From G963676095 sp963676095 (GTDB lineage: Bacteria; Bacteroidota; Bacteroidia; Bacteroidales; Prolixibacteraceae): a DNA stretch of 64,000 nt. Position 1 is the first letter of the stretch; each line of letters starts with the position of its first letter. Both the position numbers and the translations under genes were made by a program. Below, piece by piece: positions 34,083-43,998 of this stretch. The notes beneath the pieces are model-generated. The model was given only the letters and a program-made list of their open reading frames with translations. It did not search any database and had not been told where the DNA came from. Where the stretch lies: contig OY781040.1 of assembly GCA_963676095.1 (NCBI GenBank), positions 7,440,001 through 7,504,000 of the forward strand, read 5' to 3'.

Positions 34083-36420
34083 ACTTATTGTTTTTATCTG
34101 ATATTTCTATAATTTCCTGGCCAAAGGGGGGCAGGGTAATTTTCAGTTTTCCATCATGCAGTTGTTTCCCCGAAAAATATCCGAGATCAGTACAGGAAAG
34201 AAGGCCCTTTAAATGATACCTCTTCCGGCTTTCAACCCACGGAATGTTGACTTCATGCTCCGGAGCCCCTCCGCTTCCCCTCAAAACGATAACAGCCCCG
34301 TTCCCTTCCGGGTTGAGTTTTCCCCACCAGTGCCAGCCTTCATCGGTTGGAGCAGGGACACCGCTGTATTGAAAACAGGAACAGATCCTATATTTTTGTT
34401 CCAGGCTATCAACCATTCCGAACAGATAATGATATCTTTCAATATTTTCAGGAGTAAGTGATGTCAGATCGCCGGAGAAAGAAATAGGAGCCCCCATCAG
34501 CCAGCTGCAGGCCTGCCTGTCCTGAATTTGAGGGGTAAGGCTCCCTTTGAAATTAGTCGTTACCGCCCCAAATACCTCGATACGATCCAACGGAAGTCCC
34601 CGGTGACGGTACCACAGGTCCCGGGCACGAAAAGCCCCCTGGATCAGTTTTTGTTTCAGACTGTCGGCATTGCATTTCCATTCAGGGGAGACCAGCTTGC
34701 TCCGGTTTCCGGCCCCCCAATACTCGTTCGGAGCAGAATGATACGAATCGGCGTGCTTCAGTACGGCAACATCGGCTTCCGGTCCGGGAGTTTCCCAATA
34801 AATTTCGTGCGAGAGTTGCAGCCAGACATCCGGGACACGACGGTGAATCTCATCCTGGACAGCAAACAAACCTCTCAGTCCGCGAAGATAAGACTCTCTC
34901 AAGGTCCGGCTTTCGTGCCCCGCAGCAAGGTCACCATAACAAACATCGCTCAGGTCCTGCTTAAAATAACCTGTATGATATTTATTATGAAGAAAAACCA
35001 GATCGTCAATATACTTCTCCCTCGATTTCCCGTAACACATGCTCAATCCAAGTCCTCCCGTCCTGCGGATTAAAGGCAGGCTGAACAATACCGTATGGCC
35101 TCTCTTATTCCCGTATTCCTTTTCGCTGATAAAATCGGAATACCACAAACCTGTTTTCATTCCCTTCGAGTGGATGTAATTGCTTAATCCCGGCAGATCA
35201 GGGAAATTACTATTGGGGACAGGAGATGAAACAGACCATCCTGCTCCCGGTCCCGTTTCTGACCATCCTGCATCCAGCTGAAAACATCGGAAACCGATCT
35301 GTGAGGCAATATCTGCGGCCCTTTTCATATTGGAGCCATTAATTCCGGCACTGTAATTCGTCCATGAACAAAATACCGGAGCAATACTTTTATCCCGTTC
35401 AACAGGGCGAAGGATCCGTCCGTTCAAAAAATCCCTGAAACGGGTTTCAACACAACGGTCCAGTGCTGTTGACAGAGCTGAAACCGTTTTATAGCTCTTT
35501 CCTGAAAAGGCATATAAAAACACAGGGTCAGAAACAAACGATTCTCCGGGTCCGATCACCCATTCAAAAAGGTCCGGATCATATCCGCTGACTCCGTCAA
35601 TCCCGAGATGTCTGAGTTTTGACGGGGCTTCGTTTACGGAGATCACTCCTTCAGAACAGGAAGAATCGCCGTATGCAAGAATCGATGGGTCTAATCCCCG
35701 CGAATTTGGTGTCAACAGGGTGACGTGAGAAAATCTTTCTTTCAATGGCCGGTTTTCAAGCATCAGGTCAGAGATCTTTGTCCACTGTTTTCCCTTGTTC
35801 AAAAATGTTATCCATTTTCTGACAACCGGATAACCAGTATAAATTTCATAATTGACCTCAACAAAAATTCCATCCAAATCATTATTGGCGGCAAAGCTGA
35901 CCGTTAACCGTTTAACTCCTTCAGCAGGTTCTGAAATGGTACAGCCATGTTCTCTGAACAAGCCTGAAAAAACGTGTTTGTCCACAGGAAGTGAGTCGGT
36001 CCAGGTAACGCCTGTTGCAAACCGTTCCCCATTTTTCTTTACCGTCAAGGCATCAGTCTGGTTTTTCACTGCGTCGGTTTGTTCAACACCGCCTTTATCC
36101 GAATAATCAATTCCCTGTGGCTCCTTGTTGGGAAAGGCTTTCATAAATGTCACCGATAATTCATTCCCCGGCTCCTTTAGCAGATTATCCCTATTGACAA
36201 GCAGTTCCGGAGTCATGAACAGGCTATCTGAAATTATCAGCTTTTGTGAAAGGATCCCTGCTTCAATCACTACCAAATTACCGGACTTCCGGATATTCCA
36301 TTTCCCGGCAATAGAAGAAACCGGATTTACACATGACAATGACAAAACGGCTATGAGGAAAAGTACCAAAGTAAAGACATGCCGCTTAATACGAATAAAT
36401 AATCCGGATATCCCTGTCAT
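34072..36420 (-). CDS. GH36-like alpha-galactosidase lipoprotein
   Basis: A 782-aa protein with a lipoprotein signal (LFLIAVLSLSC, Cys near 30), an N-terminal beta-sandwich (to about residue 330), a catalytic barrel and a C-terminal beta domain. The barrel shows FCSWTNYSAGIN, RCFQLDAGWSETGPG, MKTGLWYSDF and TGYFKQDLSDVCYG, where the Asp of KQD corresponds to the nucleophile of clan GH-D (KWD in many members). WLQLSHEIYWETPGPEADV probably holds the acid/base region. It likely releases alpha-linked galactose or a related sugar at the cell surface. It belongs to the long minus-strand carbohydrate unit. Confidence 0.78.
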   Translation of the reverse strand: MTGISGLFIRIKRHVFTLVLFLIAVLSLSCVNPVSSIAGKWNIRKSGNLVVIEAGILSQKLIISDSLFMTPELLVNRDNLLKEPGNELSVTFMKAFPNKEPQGIDYSDKGGVEQTDAVKNQTDALTVKKNGERFATGVTWTDSLPVDKHVFSGLFREHGCTISEPAEGVKRLTVSFAANNDLDGIFVEVNYEIYTGYPVVRKWITFLNKGKQWTKISDLMLENRPLKERFSHVTLLTPNSRGLDPSILAYGDSSCSEGVISVNEAPSKLRHLGIDGVSGYDPDLFEWVIGPGESFVSDPVFLYAFSGKSYKTVSALSTALDRCVETRFRDFLNGRILRPVERDKSIAPVFCSWTNYSAGINGSNMKRAADIASQIGFRCFQLDAGWSETGPGAGWSVSSPVPNSNFPDLPGLSNYIHSKGMKTGLWYSDFISEKEYGNKRGHTVLFSLPLIRRTGGLGLSMCYGKSREKYIDDLVFLHNKYHTGYFKQDLSDVCYGDLAAGHESRTLRESYLRGLRGLFAVQDEIHRRVPDVWLQLSHEIYWETPGPEADVAVLKHADSYHSAPNEYWGAGNRSKLVSPEWKCNADSLKQKLIQGAFRARDLWYRHRGLPLDRIEVFGAVTTNFKGSLTPQIQDRQACSWLMGAPISFSGDLTSLTPENIERYHYLFGMVDSLEQKYRICSCFQYSGVPAPTDEGWHWWGKLNPEGNGAVIVLRGSGGAPEHEVNIPWVESRKRYHLKGLLSCTDLGYFSGKQLHDGKLKITLPPFGQEIIEISDKNNKYGK

Positions 36421-36463
36421 AACGATTCTATAAAAAGTTAAACAAACTATTGCTTATCCAAAA

Positions 36464-37038
36464 CTATAACCTGTAAAATTGAGTCCATTCTTTTCGCGGG
36501 GCAGGCCCCTTAAGATCTGACAGGCTACTCCGTATTTTTTCTCGGCCTTCATCATCAGTTCGGCCTCTTCAAATGTGTGGCACATCGGTTTCTCGACATA
36601 CACATGTTTCCCCATAGACATGGCCAGCATGGCTATCGGAAAATGAGAAAAATCGGGAGTAGCAATGGAAACTGCATCAATTTGTTTATCCATTTTATCC
36701 AGCATCTCCCTGAAATCCTGAAAACGAGGGACATCAGAAAATTTACCCATAATCTCAGTTGTGTGTGTGGCACCCATATCCACATCGCAAAGCGCAACGA
36801 CATTGGCCAGACCGGTTGCATAAAGGCTATTGACCACATCTTTTCCTCTGTTCCCAATTCCGCAGCAGGCCAGATTAACCTTCTCGCCCGGGGGAATTGG
36901 GCGGACTTTACTTTTCCCGTTAAAACGACCAAAAACAAACTCGGAGGGAACCACTGTCAATGCTCCCAACGCCAGTACATTTTTCAAAAACCTGCGACGA
37001 GGATTTTCATCGCGACGGGCCTTTTGTTGATTTTCCAT
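36464..37038 (-). pseudogene. Gfo/Idh/MocA oxidoreductase with an internal deletion
   Basis: The first 150 or so residues are a normal secreted Gfo/Idh/MocA protein. They include a twin-arginine-type leader (RRRFLKNVLALGALTVV), the NAD motif CCGIGNRGKDVV, and DAVSIATPDFSHFPIAMLAM with HVYVEKP. After KYGVACQ the frame continues as nonsense to a stop at 36454. In the next frame the expected family C-terminus GPAPRKEWTQFYRL is followed by TAG at 36466-36464. So about 250-300 codons between these points have been deleted and the frame is shifted. The gene cannot make a functional enzyme. Flanking carbohydrate genes are intact. Confidence 0.8.
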
Positions 37039-37145
37039 GTATAATAATTTAGTTGGTTTGTCAGTTATCCGATACAAACGTATGAGCAATAACAAATATA
37101 ACCACCTGAAAGGTCCGGGTATTCGCCATCAACTCTCGGTCAGCA

Positions 37146-38276
37146 TCATACTTTCAAAAATTTTCCTTTTCTGTACAGAACCAACAGGATCAGGAAAATA
37201 ATGGAAACATTTCCCAGCCGGATCAGTGTCACATAATAGTTACCCAAAAACTGTTCTGTTCCGTGAAGCAAAGAAGTTGTGACACTTGAAAAATCGATCA
37301 GTTCACAAAGCATGTAAGCCAGAATGGAATTCATCCCGTAAATTTTCAGCCAGTTCAAATACTTCCCGTAATTTTTATAATCGACCATGTAATAGAACAA
37401 AGCCATTAGCAGGAAGCAAAAACCACTGCTGTACAGTGTCATGGAGCTGGTCCAGATATGCTTGATAATAGGCATTTGCAAGCGCCACAACAACCCGGCG
37501 GCAATCATTGCAGTTCCGCCGGCAACCAGCCAGCCAATTTTAATCAATTTTGGTTTATTCCCCTTCAGTATCTGCCCGGCAAAAACCCCGGTCATCACGG
37601 TCACCCCGAAATTCAGGCTACTCAGGAGCCACGTATAACGGTAATCGCCAAAATCGATTCCCATGGAAGTGACAGCCGATCCATCACGAAAGCGGCCCAG
37701 GACTATCCGGTCGACATATTCCGCCAGGTTATGATCAGGAGTAAAATCACCACCTCCATAACCATTTACACGGACAAAAGTCATCAACGCCCAATAGACC
37801 AGCAATAAGCCTGCCGTAATAATCAACTGCCCCCTCCGCCTGAAATGCAGCAACAAAACGGCAGAGATCAGGTACCCGATGGCAATTGACTGCAAGGTAT
37901 TTGAAAAAAGAAAAATCCGGTCAGGATTTAGTGCCAGCAGATTTCCCTGACACATCATTCCGAATATCCATAGTAAAACGACCCGTTTGAGTATCCGTTT
38001 ATATAGCTGGAGTTTCGTTTGTACCTGCAAATGTTTTTCAAAGGCAAAAGGCATGGAAACACCGGCCATAAACATAAATAAAGGCATAATGATATCCCAG
38101 AACACAAAACCTTCCCAGGGAACATGCTCAAACTTGGATGAAATCCAGTTCGTAACCGGCCAGTCGAGAGTCCCGGCGAAACTCCGGAATACCGGTTGAA
38201 AAAAAGTCAGGCAAAACAGGTCGAACCCGCGCAGAACATCAAGAGACCCAAGTCTCTCCGTTTTTTTAACTTCCAT
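37146..38276 (-). CDS. second HGSNAT-like transmembrane acyltransferase
   Basis: A 376-aa paralogue of the protein at 27971-29119. It opens with LGSLDVLRGFDLFCLTFF and has the block FEHVPWEGFVFWDIIMPLFMFMAGVSM, with the conserved His two residues ahead of PWEG. About ten membrane helices are predicted. It lies within the carbohydrate unit, 20 bp from the GH43-like lipoprotein gene. By family it may transfer acetyl groups to a sugar in the envelope. The duplication suggests that transmembrane acetylation is a regular step in this organism's glycan handling. Confidence 0.78.
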   Translation of the reverse strand: MEVKKTERLGSLDVLRGFDLFCLTFFQPVFRSFAGTLDWPVTNWISSKFEHVPWEGFVFWDIIMPLFMFMAGVSMPFAFEKHLQVQTKLQLYKRILKRVVLLWIFGMMCQGNLLALNPDRIFLFSNTLQSIAIGYLISAVLLLHFRRRGQLIITAGLLLVYWALMTFVRVNGYGGGDFTPDHNLAEYVDRIVLGRFRDGSAVTSMGIDFGDYRYTWLLSSLNFGVTVMTGVFAGQILKGNKPKLIKIGWLVAGGTAMIAAGLLWRLQMPIIKHIWTSSMTLYSSGFCFLLMALFYYMVDYKNYGKYLNWLKIYGMNSILAYMLCELIDFSSVTTSLLHGTEQFLGNYYVTLIRLGNVSIIFLILLVLYRKGKFLKV

Positions 38277-38296
38277 AAATTATAGTTTTTAGCTTG

Positions 38297-39238
38297 TTAT
38301 TCCGGTAAATAACGACAGACCTCGGAATGCACTGTATAAAGACTAGGCTTCGGTCTATCGAAAACAAGTAATGGACTTGAATGATCGCCTCCGACGAAAG
38401 GATTCCCGGAATATTTCACCCAATGGATCAGGTCGTCAGACATAGCAACGGCAGAAGTCCAGACGACATGAGATGACGGATGCTGCCAGTCTTTCCGGTC
38501 TGTTGCATGATAATACATGAAATAGCGGCCTTCAAACTTCACCAGCTGATCCGCAGCAACGGCTGCAGCATCATATTTCTCAGGCCCTGCCTTCAACACC
38601 GGCTCATCCTGTATATTCGTCCAGGTTAACAGGTTATTTGACGTGGCCAGCCAAACTGCCGAATCGTTTCGTTCGTAAAAAAGGTACCATTTCCCTTTCT
38701 CTGCCCAGGCAGTAGGCGTCCCATAGGGGCCGGAAATAGTATCGCCTTTCGTCGTAATTAAAATCAGATCTCCCTGGTCCTGCCAGTTTATGCCGTCTGC
38801 AGAAGCCAGCATGTGAGCAATATCATTTTTGCCCTCAGCGAACATATAATAAATCCCCTTGTTTTTGATAACAAATACATCTTCCGTCCATCTGTCTTTA
38901 TAAACAGGTCCTTCTGAATATTTGGTCCAATTAACGCCGTCTTTTGAAGTAGCATAACCCAAAAATTTTTGTTCGGCAAAATCCGGGTTATAACCGGTGT
39001 ACCACATTTTATAAAGGCTATCTTCATAAAGAATATAGCCGCGTTCGCGAATTTTCCGGTCCCATGTGCCTGTCCCTGTCCCCTGGAAAACGGGATTTCC
39101 CCGGAAGGGGACAAAACTGACCATTTCAGCAGGAAATTCATCGTCATTAAGAACATCCGGAGATGATTTTACGCGACTGGAGCATCCCAGCACTGCAAAA
39201 ACGAAACAAACAAGACACAACTGGCTGATTGGTTTCAT
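38297..39238 (-). CDS. GH43-like five-bladed beta-propeller lipoprotein
   Basis: A 313-aa protein with a lipobox (FVFAVLGCSS, Cys near residue 19). The body repeats segments such as YKMWYTGYNPD, YYMFAEGKND, WYLFYERNDSAVWLATS and YFMYYHATDRKDW, the blade pattern of clan GH-F hydrolases and related phosphorylases (GH43, GH117, GH130). The acidic residues DRWTEDVFV and KYDAAAVAA could be catalytic, but I cannot place the exact family. It is probably surface-exposed. It is co-directional with an alginate-lyase-like gene 79 bp upstream. Confidence 0.72.
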   Translation of the reverse strand: MKPISQLCLVCFVFAVLGCSSRVKSSPDVLNDDEFPAEMVSFVPFRGNPVFQGTGTGTWDRKIRERGYILYEDSLYKMWYTGYNPDFAEQKFLGYATSKDGVNWTKYSEGPVYKDRWTEDVFVIKNKGIYYMFAEGKNDIAHMLASADGINWQDQGDLILITTKGDTISGPYGTPTAWAEKGKWYLFYERNDSAVWLATSNNLLTWTNIQDEPVLKAGPEKYDAAAVAADQLVKFEGRYFMYYHATDRKDWQHPSSHVVWTSAVAMSDDLIHWVKYSGNPFVGGDHSSPLLVFDRPKPSLYTVHSEVCRYLPE

Positions 39239-39317
39239 ATTCTTTTGGAATTAATTGGTTTAAAAATTTGGTTTAGCTGTTTAAACATTTTTCAATTCAA
39301 GATCCGGTTTTCCCTGG

Positions 39318-40505
39318 TCACCGGCAAGGTGCATCCATCAGCCAGATTACAGGATGCCTGACCGGAAGATTTCTCAGAACTTCAGAATTTGAAGGATTAC
39401 CATTCAGATGCAAATAGGTATCGATATACTTATCGTTATCCCAGGCCAATCCTGCAAATAACAAACAAGACTGGCGCACCGGCCACTCTTCCCAAATGTA
39501 AATATCTCGCGGGAAAGGCCATTTCGATTTATCTGTAATAAAAGGATAAATAAAATTCATACCTTTATGTAAATTACGTCCATCAGGAGTCGAAAAATTC
39601 CAAAGATTATCCAGCCTGGTCGATAAGATCTGGGCAATATTGCACATTGTATCCATATTAAAAAGAGAATAGCCGTAAGGTTTCGTGCGGTTTATCTCAA
39701 GGGGAAAACTGCCATCGGCAGCCATCTGGTTCGGCAGTAACACCGTCTTAAACCGGTTAATACAAAATTGCTTCATCTTTTTATCACTTACCAGATCGGC
39801 CATTGCCGCAGCCGTCACGACCCAGCATGTCCCGTGATTATTCTTCGCGTTCATCTCCTGAACACCGTATGGATGAGTGGTCATCCAGTTCAGGAAACTT
39901 CGGCACCAGGACTTAATGGCTTCCGATTGTCTTTCGGGAATCATTTTCCCATCGATCAAAATCCTGGCAGATTTTATCACTTCGACCAAATGACAGGCAT
40001 CGATCAACCCGATACTTCGTCCAGTGGATCTTCCTTTTACTGCTTGTGCATAAATCATGTTGGGATTCATCATAGTAGCCGTATCTACGAACCATGCATT
40101 CAAGTGCTGCACAGCTTTTTCGGCATATTTTCTGTTACCGGTCAGCAGCCAGGCTGATGTCAGGGTGGAAGTGATTTCATTTAAACGGATCATGGCGGAC
40201 CGATGTGCCGAAAAGTTACCGGGATTACTCTGTCCGTCCTTTTGGATGTAAGGTCCGTCAGAATTTTCCGGATCAGGCCACCAATAATCGCCTTCCGAAT
40301 AGAAATCATGAATTCCACCGGCGCTTCTGGCACAGGAAGTGTCGGTTACTGTAACAACTTTTTCATAAAGAAGAGAATCCGCCTCATGAATTGTTTTATC
40401 TTTAATACTGTTGATAACCAAATCTTTCAAAGCCCTTCTTTCAGAACAGCTAAAAAGACAAAAACCAATCAACAAAAACAATATATCCCGGCCCGCCTTC
40501 ATCAT
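39318..40505 (-). CDS. alginate-lyase-superfamily lipoprotein (uronate lyase)
   Basis: A 395-aa protein with a lipoprotein signal (LLIGFCLFSC) and an (alpha/alpha) barrel of the alginate lyase superfamily. Motifs are DFYSEGDYWWPDPENSDGPY, HLNAWFVDTATMMNPNM, and the active-site block NAKNNHGTCWVVTAAAMADL with catalytic Asn-His. FPLEINRTKPYGYSLFNMDTM carries the conserved Arg and Tyr. It should cleave a uronate-containing chain by beta-elimination. It starts 7 bp after the GH28-like gene, a tight operon link. Confidence 0.8.
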   Translation of the reverse strand: MMKAGRDILFLLIGFCLFSCSERRALKDLVINSIKDKTIHEADSLLYEKVVTVTDTSCARSAGGIHDFYSEGDYWWPDPENSDGPYIQKDGQSNPGNFSAHRSAMIRLNEITSTLTSAWLLTGNRKYAEKAVQHLNAWFVDTATMMNPNMIYAQAVKGRSTGRSIGLIDACHLVEVIKSARILIDGKMIPERQSEAIKSWCRSFLNWMTTHPYGVQEMNAKNNHGTCWVVTAAAMADLVSDKKMKQFCINRFKTVLLPNQMAADGSFPLEINRTKPYGYSLFNMDTMCNIAQILSTRLDNLWNFSTPDGRNLHKGMNFIYPFITDKSKWPFPRDIYIWEEWPVRQSCLLFAGLAWDNDKYIDTYLHLNGNPSNSEVLRNLPVRHPVIWLMDAPCR

Positions 40506-40512
40506 TTATAAA

Positions 40513-42117
40513 TTACCTGATTTTTTTAATCTCTTTTTTAGGCACGTCGTTGAGCGACACTAATCCGGTCTTTCCCTGTACGATATTGCCGGTTAATGTA
40601 ATTGATCTGGTTTCCATGCCGCTTACGCGAAGAAAGAAGTTCGGCGCCCCCCGCAAAATACATCCCCGGACAACGATGTTTTGGGATCTGTCTAACCATA
40701 TCCCTGATCCGGATTGACTATCAACCCAAAGGTTCAGACCGGATAATTCCCCTCCGTCAACATCATCGAACACAAAAGCAGGACGTGCATCTGGTTCAAT
40801 CGTACTGAAATCTCCGCCATTAAACGAGACATGCCTGGCATGGCGCACATAAAACCCCGATGCCGGTAACACGCCAAACATCGTCCCTTCCGGATAACTT
40901 TTATCTTTTTCAGGGACAACCTTCTCCATATCTTCCTTTTGACCGCCCCCAGGTTGCTGAAAATAAATATTGTTCAAATGAATATTTTCAACCGGATGTC
41001 CGGGCAGGCCGGTAATGGAACAGCCAAGATTTTTTTCCGAATTGATAAATACATTACTAATGCTGACATTCCTGATCGATCCGACCTGAGCCACCTCCAG
41101 TCCTTCCTTGTAGGAACGTGCCCGGTTGCCCAACCGGATAAAAATTGGAGAATGAGTCCCTTCTATCCGGATATTGGAAATGCAGATACCATCCATTGTT
41201 CCGCCATCCACAATTTCCAGCGAAATACCTGTAATCCCGGTTAATTGCCCGTAGATTTTGGTTTTCCGAAATTCTTCGTTGACATTGTCAGACGGTTTAA
41301 TCACGCAGTTGGAGATCGTGATATTCCTGAAACCGCCATTGGTCTCTGTCCCCATTTTGATGGCATTGCAATGACTGCTAACAACACAATTGGTAATGGC
41401 AATATTTTCACAAGGTTTCGGAGATGTACTTTTCAGGGTAATCCCATCGTCGTCCGAATCACATATTACATCAGAAACGGTCACATTCTTACACCCGTCA
41501 AGATCAATCCCGTCGTTATTGAAGTTGTTATGATTATAAATTTTTATCCCCCTGATCTGTACATGCTCACACGCCAGATAATGTTCCATCCAGGCCCCCG
41601 AATTCCTTAGTGAAATATTCAGGACCAGGATATACTGACACGAAATAAAACGGATCAGGTGCGGACGAAGTACGCCTTCGTCATTTGACTGTGTCCTGAC
41701 AAAACTTTTTCCCTGACCATTAATTTCCCCCAACCCGGAAATAGCTATATGATCGGCATTCTCTGCATAAATAAGCTGTCTGGTTGTATTCTGGGTACGA
41801 AGCGATACATATCCGGGCTTAATACCGGGATAATCAGATATATTTTTGCTTCCCCACAGTGTTGCCCCTTCTTCGAGATATAACTCCACATGGCTCTTAA
41901 AAATAATCGTCCCGGTCTTAAAATTCCCGGACGGTATCACGACCCTTCCCCCGCCACCGGCGTTGCAGACATCAATCGCATTCTGAATGGCCTGGGTGCT
42001 AATAACCGTTGTATCCGCTACTGCTCCAAAATCCAGAATATTGTATTCCTTTGCCTGAGTTTCCATCGAAATCATCAGGCCCAAAAACAAACCAAAATAG
42101 ATCTTTAAAATATTCAT
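40513..42117 (-). CDS. GH28-like secreted polygalacturonase-family protein
   Basis: A 534-aa right-handed beta-helix protein with a signal peptide (about residues 1-22) and the N-terminal GH28 opening NILDFGAVADTT. The catalytic motifs are NNDGIDLDGC and CDSDDDGITLKS, followed by SSHCNAIKMGTETNGGF where pectinases have GHG. The classical RIK motif is not seen. The three Asp residues needed for hydrolysis are present. The divergence at GHG/RIK suggests a substrate other than plain polygalacturonan. It is followed at 7 bp by a uronate-lyase-like gene. Confidence 0.85.
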   Translation of the reverse strand: MNILKIYFGLFLGLMISMETQAKEYNILDFGAVADTTVISTQAIQNAIDVCNAGGGGRVVIPSGNFKTGTIIFKSHVELYLEEGATLWGSKNISDYPGIKPGYVSLRTQNTTRQLIYAENADHIAISGLGEINGQGKSFVRTQSNDEGVLRPHLIRFISCQYILVLNISLRNSGAWMEHYLACEHVQIRGIKIYNHNNFNNDGIDLDGCKNVTVSDVICDSDDDGITLKSTSPKPCENIAITNCVVSSHCNAIKMGTETNGGFRNITISNCVIKPSDNVNEEFRKTKIYGQLTGITGISLEIVDGGTMDGICISNIRIEGTHSPIFIRLGNRARSYKEGLEVAQVGSIRNVSISNVFINSEKNLGCSITGLPGHPVENIHLNNIYFQQPGGGQKEDMEKVVPEKDKSYPEGTMFGVLPASGFYVRHARHVSFNGGDFSTIEPDARPAFVFDDVDGGELSGLNLWVDSQSGSGIWLDRSQNIVVRGCILRGAPNFFLRVSGMETRSITLTGNIVQGKTGLVSLNDVPKKEIKKIR

Positions 42118-42226
42118 TTTTAAGTTTTTATAAGTTAATTCTATACTCGAGGGCGCAAATCAGAAACAAAGCCTGATAAAAACGAACGTTTAACCATCAA
42201 CAATTCAACCACTAACCAGATCATAC

Positions 42227-43885
42227 CTAATCCTGCAACTTTACCGTTACCGGGTTTCCCTGTTTATGATGGATGATCAGTACCCCGCCTTTATCAAGTT
42301 CCGACCAGGTCCAGCCTTCATCTGTCGGATCTACAACCTCTTCTATTTTTTTTGTCCCGGCCATAATTTCAGAAGGTTTCTTGATCAACCTGAGCTTTTC
42401 TGTCGATTCCTGGTCAAAAGTTACATATTCAATTGTATTTTTCCGATAATAAATTGACTGAATTACAGAAGAAGACCGGAGCAGATGGTTTTCTCCCGCC
42501 GGAGCCCATTCGGGAACAGCCGCGATTGCATCCAGAAAATGACGAATATAATCGCTGTACCCGTCAGAAAACCAGGATGCAGGATAATCCGGACCGGTAG
42601 AGACCACTCCGTTGTCATGGGTCATGTATGACGCCACATTCAGGTAACGGAGAGCCAAATCCCGGAACCACACGTTCCCGTTATTTTCGTACCAAAGGGC
42701 ACAGGCAGCCCCGAAACGGGCCGTATGGCTCCCCATAGGACGATAGCACCACAACTGTTCGTTCATTGCATCCATTCCCTGAGTTTTAAAGGCGGAAACG
42801 GCATAATAGAGCAGGGCGGGCACATGAACAGCATACATCTCATCCCTGTCAGGATTTTGTGCCAGGTACTTGGCCAGTTCGACAGGAGTGATCTGAACCC
42901 GGTTCGACAATGTCGGATCATGTTCGACATCCTCGAAATAGCCATTCCATATAAAAGTTCTGAGTGGCCCGTTCCTGCCCGATAACCAGTTCCATGCTCC
43001 ATCCGAAGCCTTCCTGTATAAAGCGGCCTTCTCATCAGAAATCCCAATCCTTGGGCCAATCCGGACCAGTTCCCGCAACAGTTTGACCGGTTCAAGCACA
43101 TTCGAGCAATACTCGTCAATTACGTCACCGGAACTGGCGTTCAATCTGAATGGCCAGGGAGATTTACCAGCCAGCACCTCCGAATTCTCTTCATCCGATC
43201 CGGCAATCCTGATCCCCCTCACATTCCTGGCAAGGGCATCTGCACAACAAATAGCAGCTTCCAGGTACTTTTTATCTCCTGTGATTTCGAAAAAACGTAA
43301 GTAGGCATATCCAAGTTCTCCTACCTTATCCGGTTCAATACAATTCAAACCGTCCCCCCGTTTCCCATCCCAACGGGTAGCCCCCTGGTATTCAACAGAA
43401 AACGGATCGGAACTGGCATAAGGGACAAAGGGCCACTTAAAGGTAGCAGGCGTAGACCCATGTTCCAACTGATAATCGAGCATCCGTTTAATGAGCTTAA
43501 TATAACGGTCATCGCCGGAATAGGCATAATATTGAACAGCCAGGCTTTGAACCGATCCGGCAAAAAAACAGGCAGGGTTGTGCATCCAGTCTCTTGCAAC
43601 AAAATCCTTATCCGGGGTCATATCCGGTCCCTTGAAACAACAGGTAACGAAATACATCGGCAATCCTGTCTTTGGCTCAACCGGGGCATGAAGTAAAAAC
43701 CCGGCAGACAGTTTCACCACGTGGTCATATACCGCGCCTGGTGTGCCAGGCAAATACCAGCCCAGGACTTCACCTGATTTGCCGTACACGACTTTTCTTC
43801 CGCAGATTGAATCAGGGACCCCTACTCCGGCAGATAAAAACAGCGGGAATAAAAGCAGCAATGCCCCCATCAATTTTTTGTGCAT
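42227..43885 (-). CDS. secreted alpha-toroid protein, probable uronic-acid-active glycosidase
   Basis: A 552-aa secreted protein (signal peptide about 1-19). The body has regularly spaced helices rich in aromatic residues (YYAYSGDDRYIKLIKRMLDY, LGYAYLRFFEITGDKKYLEAAI, YRKASDGAWNWLS, ACALWYENNGNVWFRDLALRYL), as expected for an (alpha/alpha)6 barrel. A small C-terminal beta module follows. I do not recognise the exact family. Context with a GH28-like enzyme and a uronate lyase suggests action on uronate-containing oligosaccharides. It is the promoter-proximal gene of the carbohydrate unit. Confidence 0.65.
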   Translation of the reverse strand: MHKKLMGALLLLFPLFLSAGVGVPDSICGRKVVYGKSGEVLGWYLPGTPGAVYDHVVKLSAGFLLHAPVEPKTGLPMYFVTCCFKGPDMTPDKDFVARDWMHNPACFFAGSVQSLAVQYYAYSGDDRYIKLIKRMLDYQLEHGSTPATFKWPFVPYASSDPFSVEYQGATRWDGKRGDGLNCIEPDKVGELGYAYLRFFEITGDKKYLEAAICCADALARNVRGIRIAGSDEENSEVLAGKSPWPFRLNASSGDVIDEYCSNVLEPVKLLRELVRIGPRIGISDEKAALYRKASDGAWNWLSGRNGPLRTFIWNGYFEDVEHDPTLSNRVQITPVELAKYLAQNPDRDEMYAVHVPALLYYAVSAFKTQGMDAMNEQLWCYRPMGSHTARFGAACALWYENNGNVWFRDLALRYLNVASYMTHDNGVVSTGPDYPASWFSDGYSDYIRHFLDAIAAVPEWAPAGENHLLRSSSVIQSIYYRKNTIEYVTFDQESTEKLRLIKKPSEIMAGTKKIEEVVDPTDEGWTWSELDKGGVLIIHHKQGNPVTVKLQD

Positions 43886-43923
43886 ATCGGTATTGGTTTA
43901 GTGTCAGCTATAAAGAATTACAA

Positions 43924-43931
43924 CAAATTTA
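43924..43931 (-). promoter_or_regulatory. -7 element of the carbohydrate operon
   Basis: TAAATTTG on the minus strand, about 40 bp upstream of the first gene; a TTTG at 43950-43947 is closer than the usual -33 spacing. Confidence 0.35.
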
Positions 43932-43998
43932 TAGTTATAATACTTTCAAATGACATTTTTCCGTGAAGGGCGGGAATTTTTGAGATATCCGATATGAC

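Noticed and set aside
34528..35073. 181-aa plus-strand frame
   Set aside because: Antisense to the GH36-like gene, with no domain of its own.
36577..37044. 155-aa plus-strand frame
   Set aside because: Antisense to the Gfo/Idh/MocA remnant.
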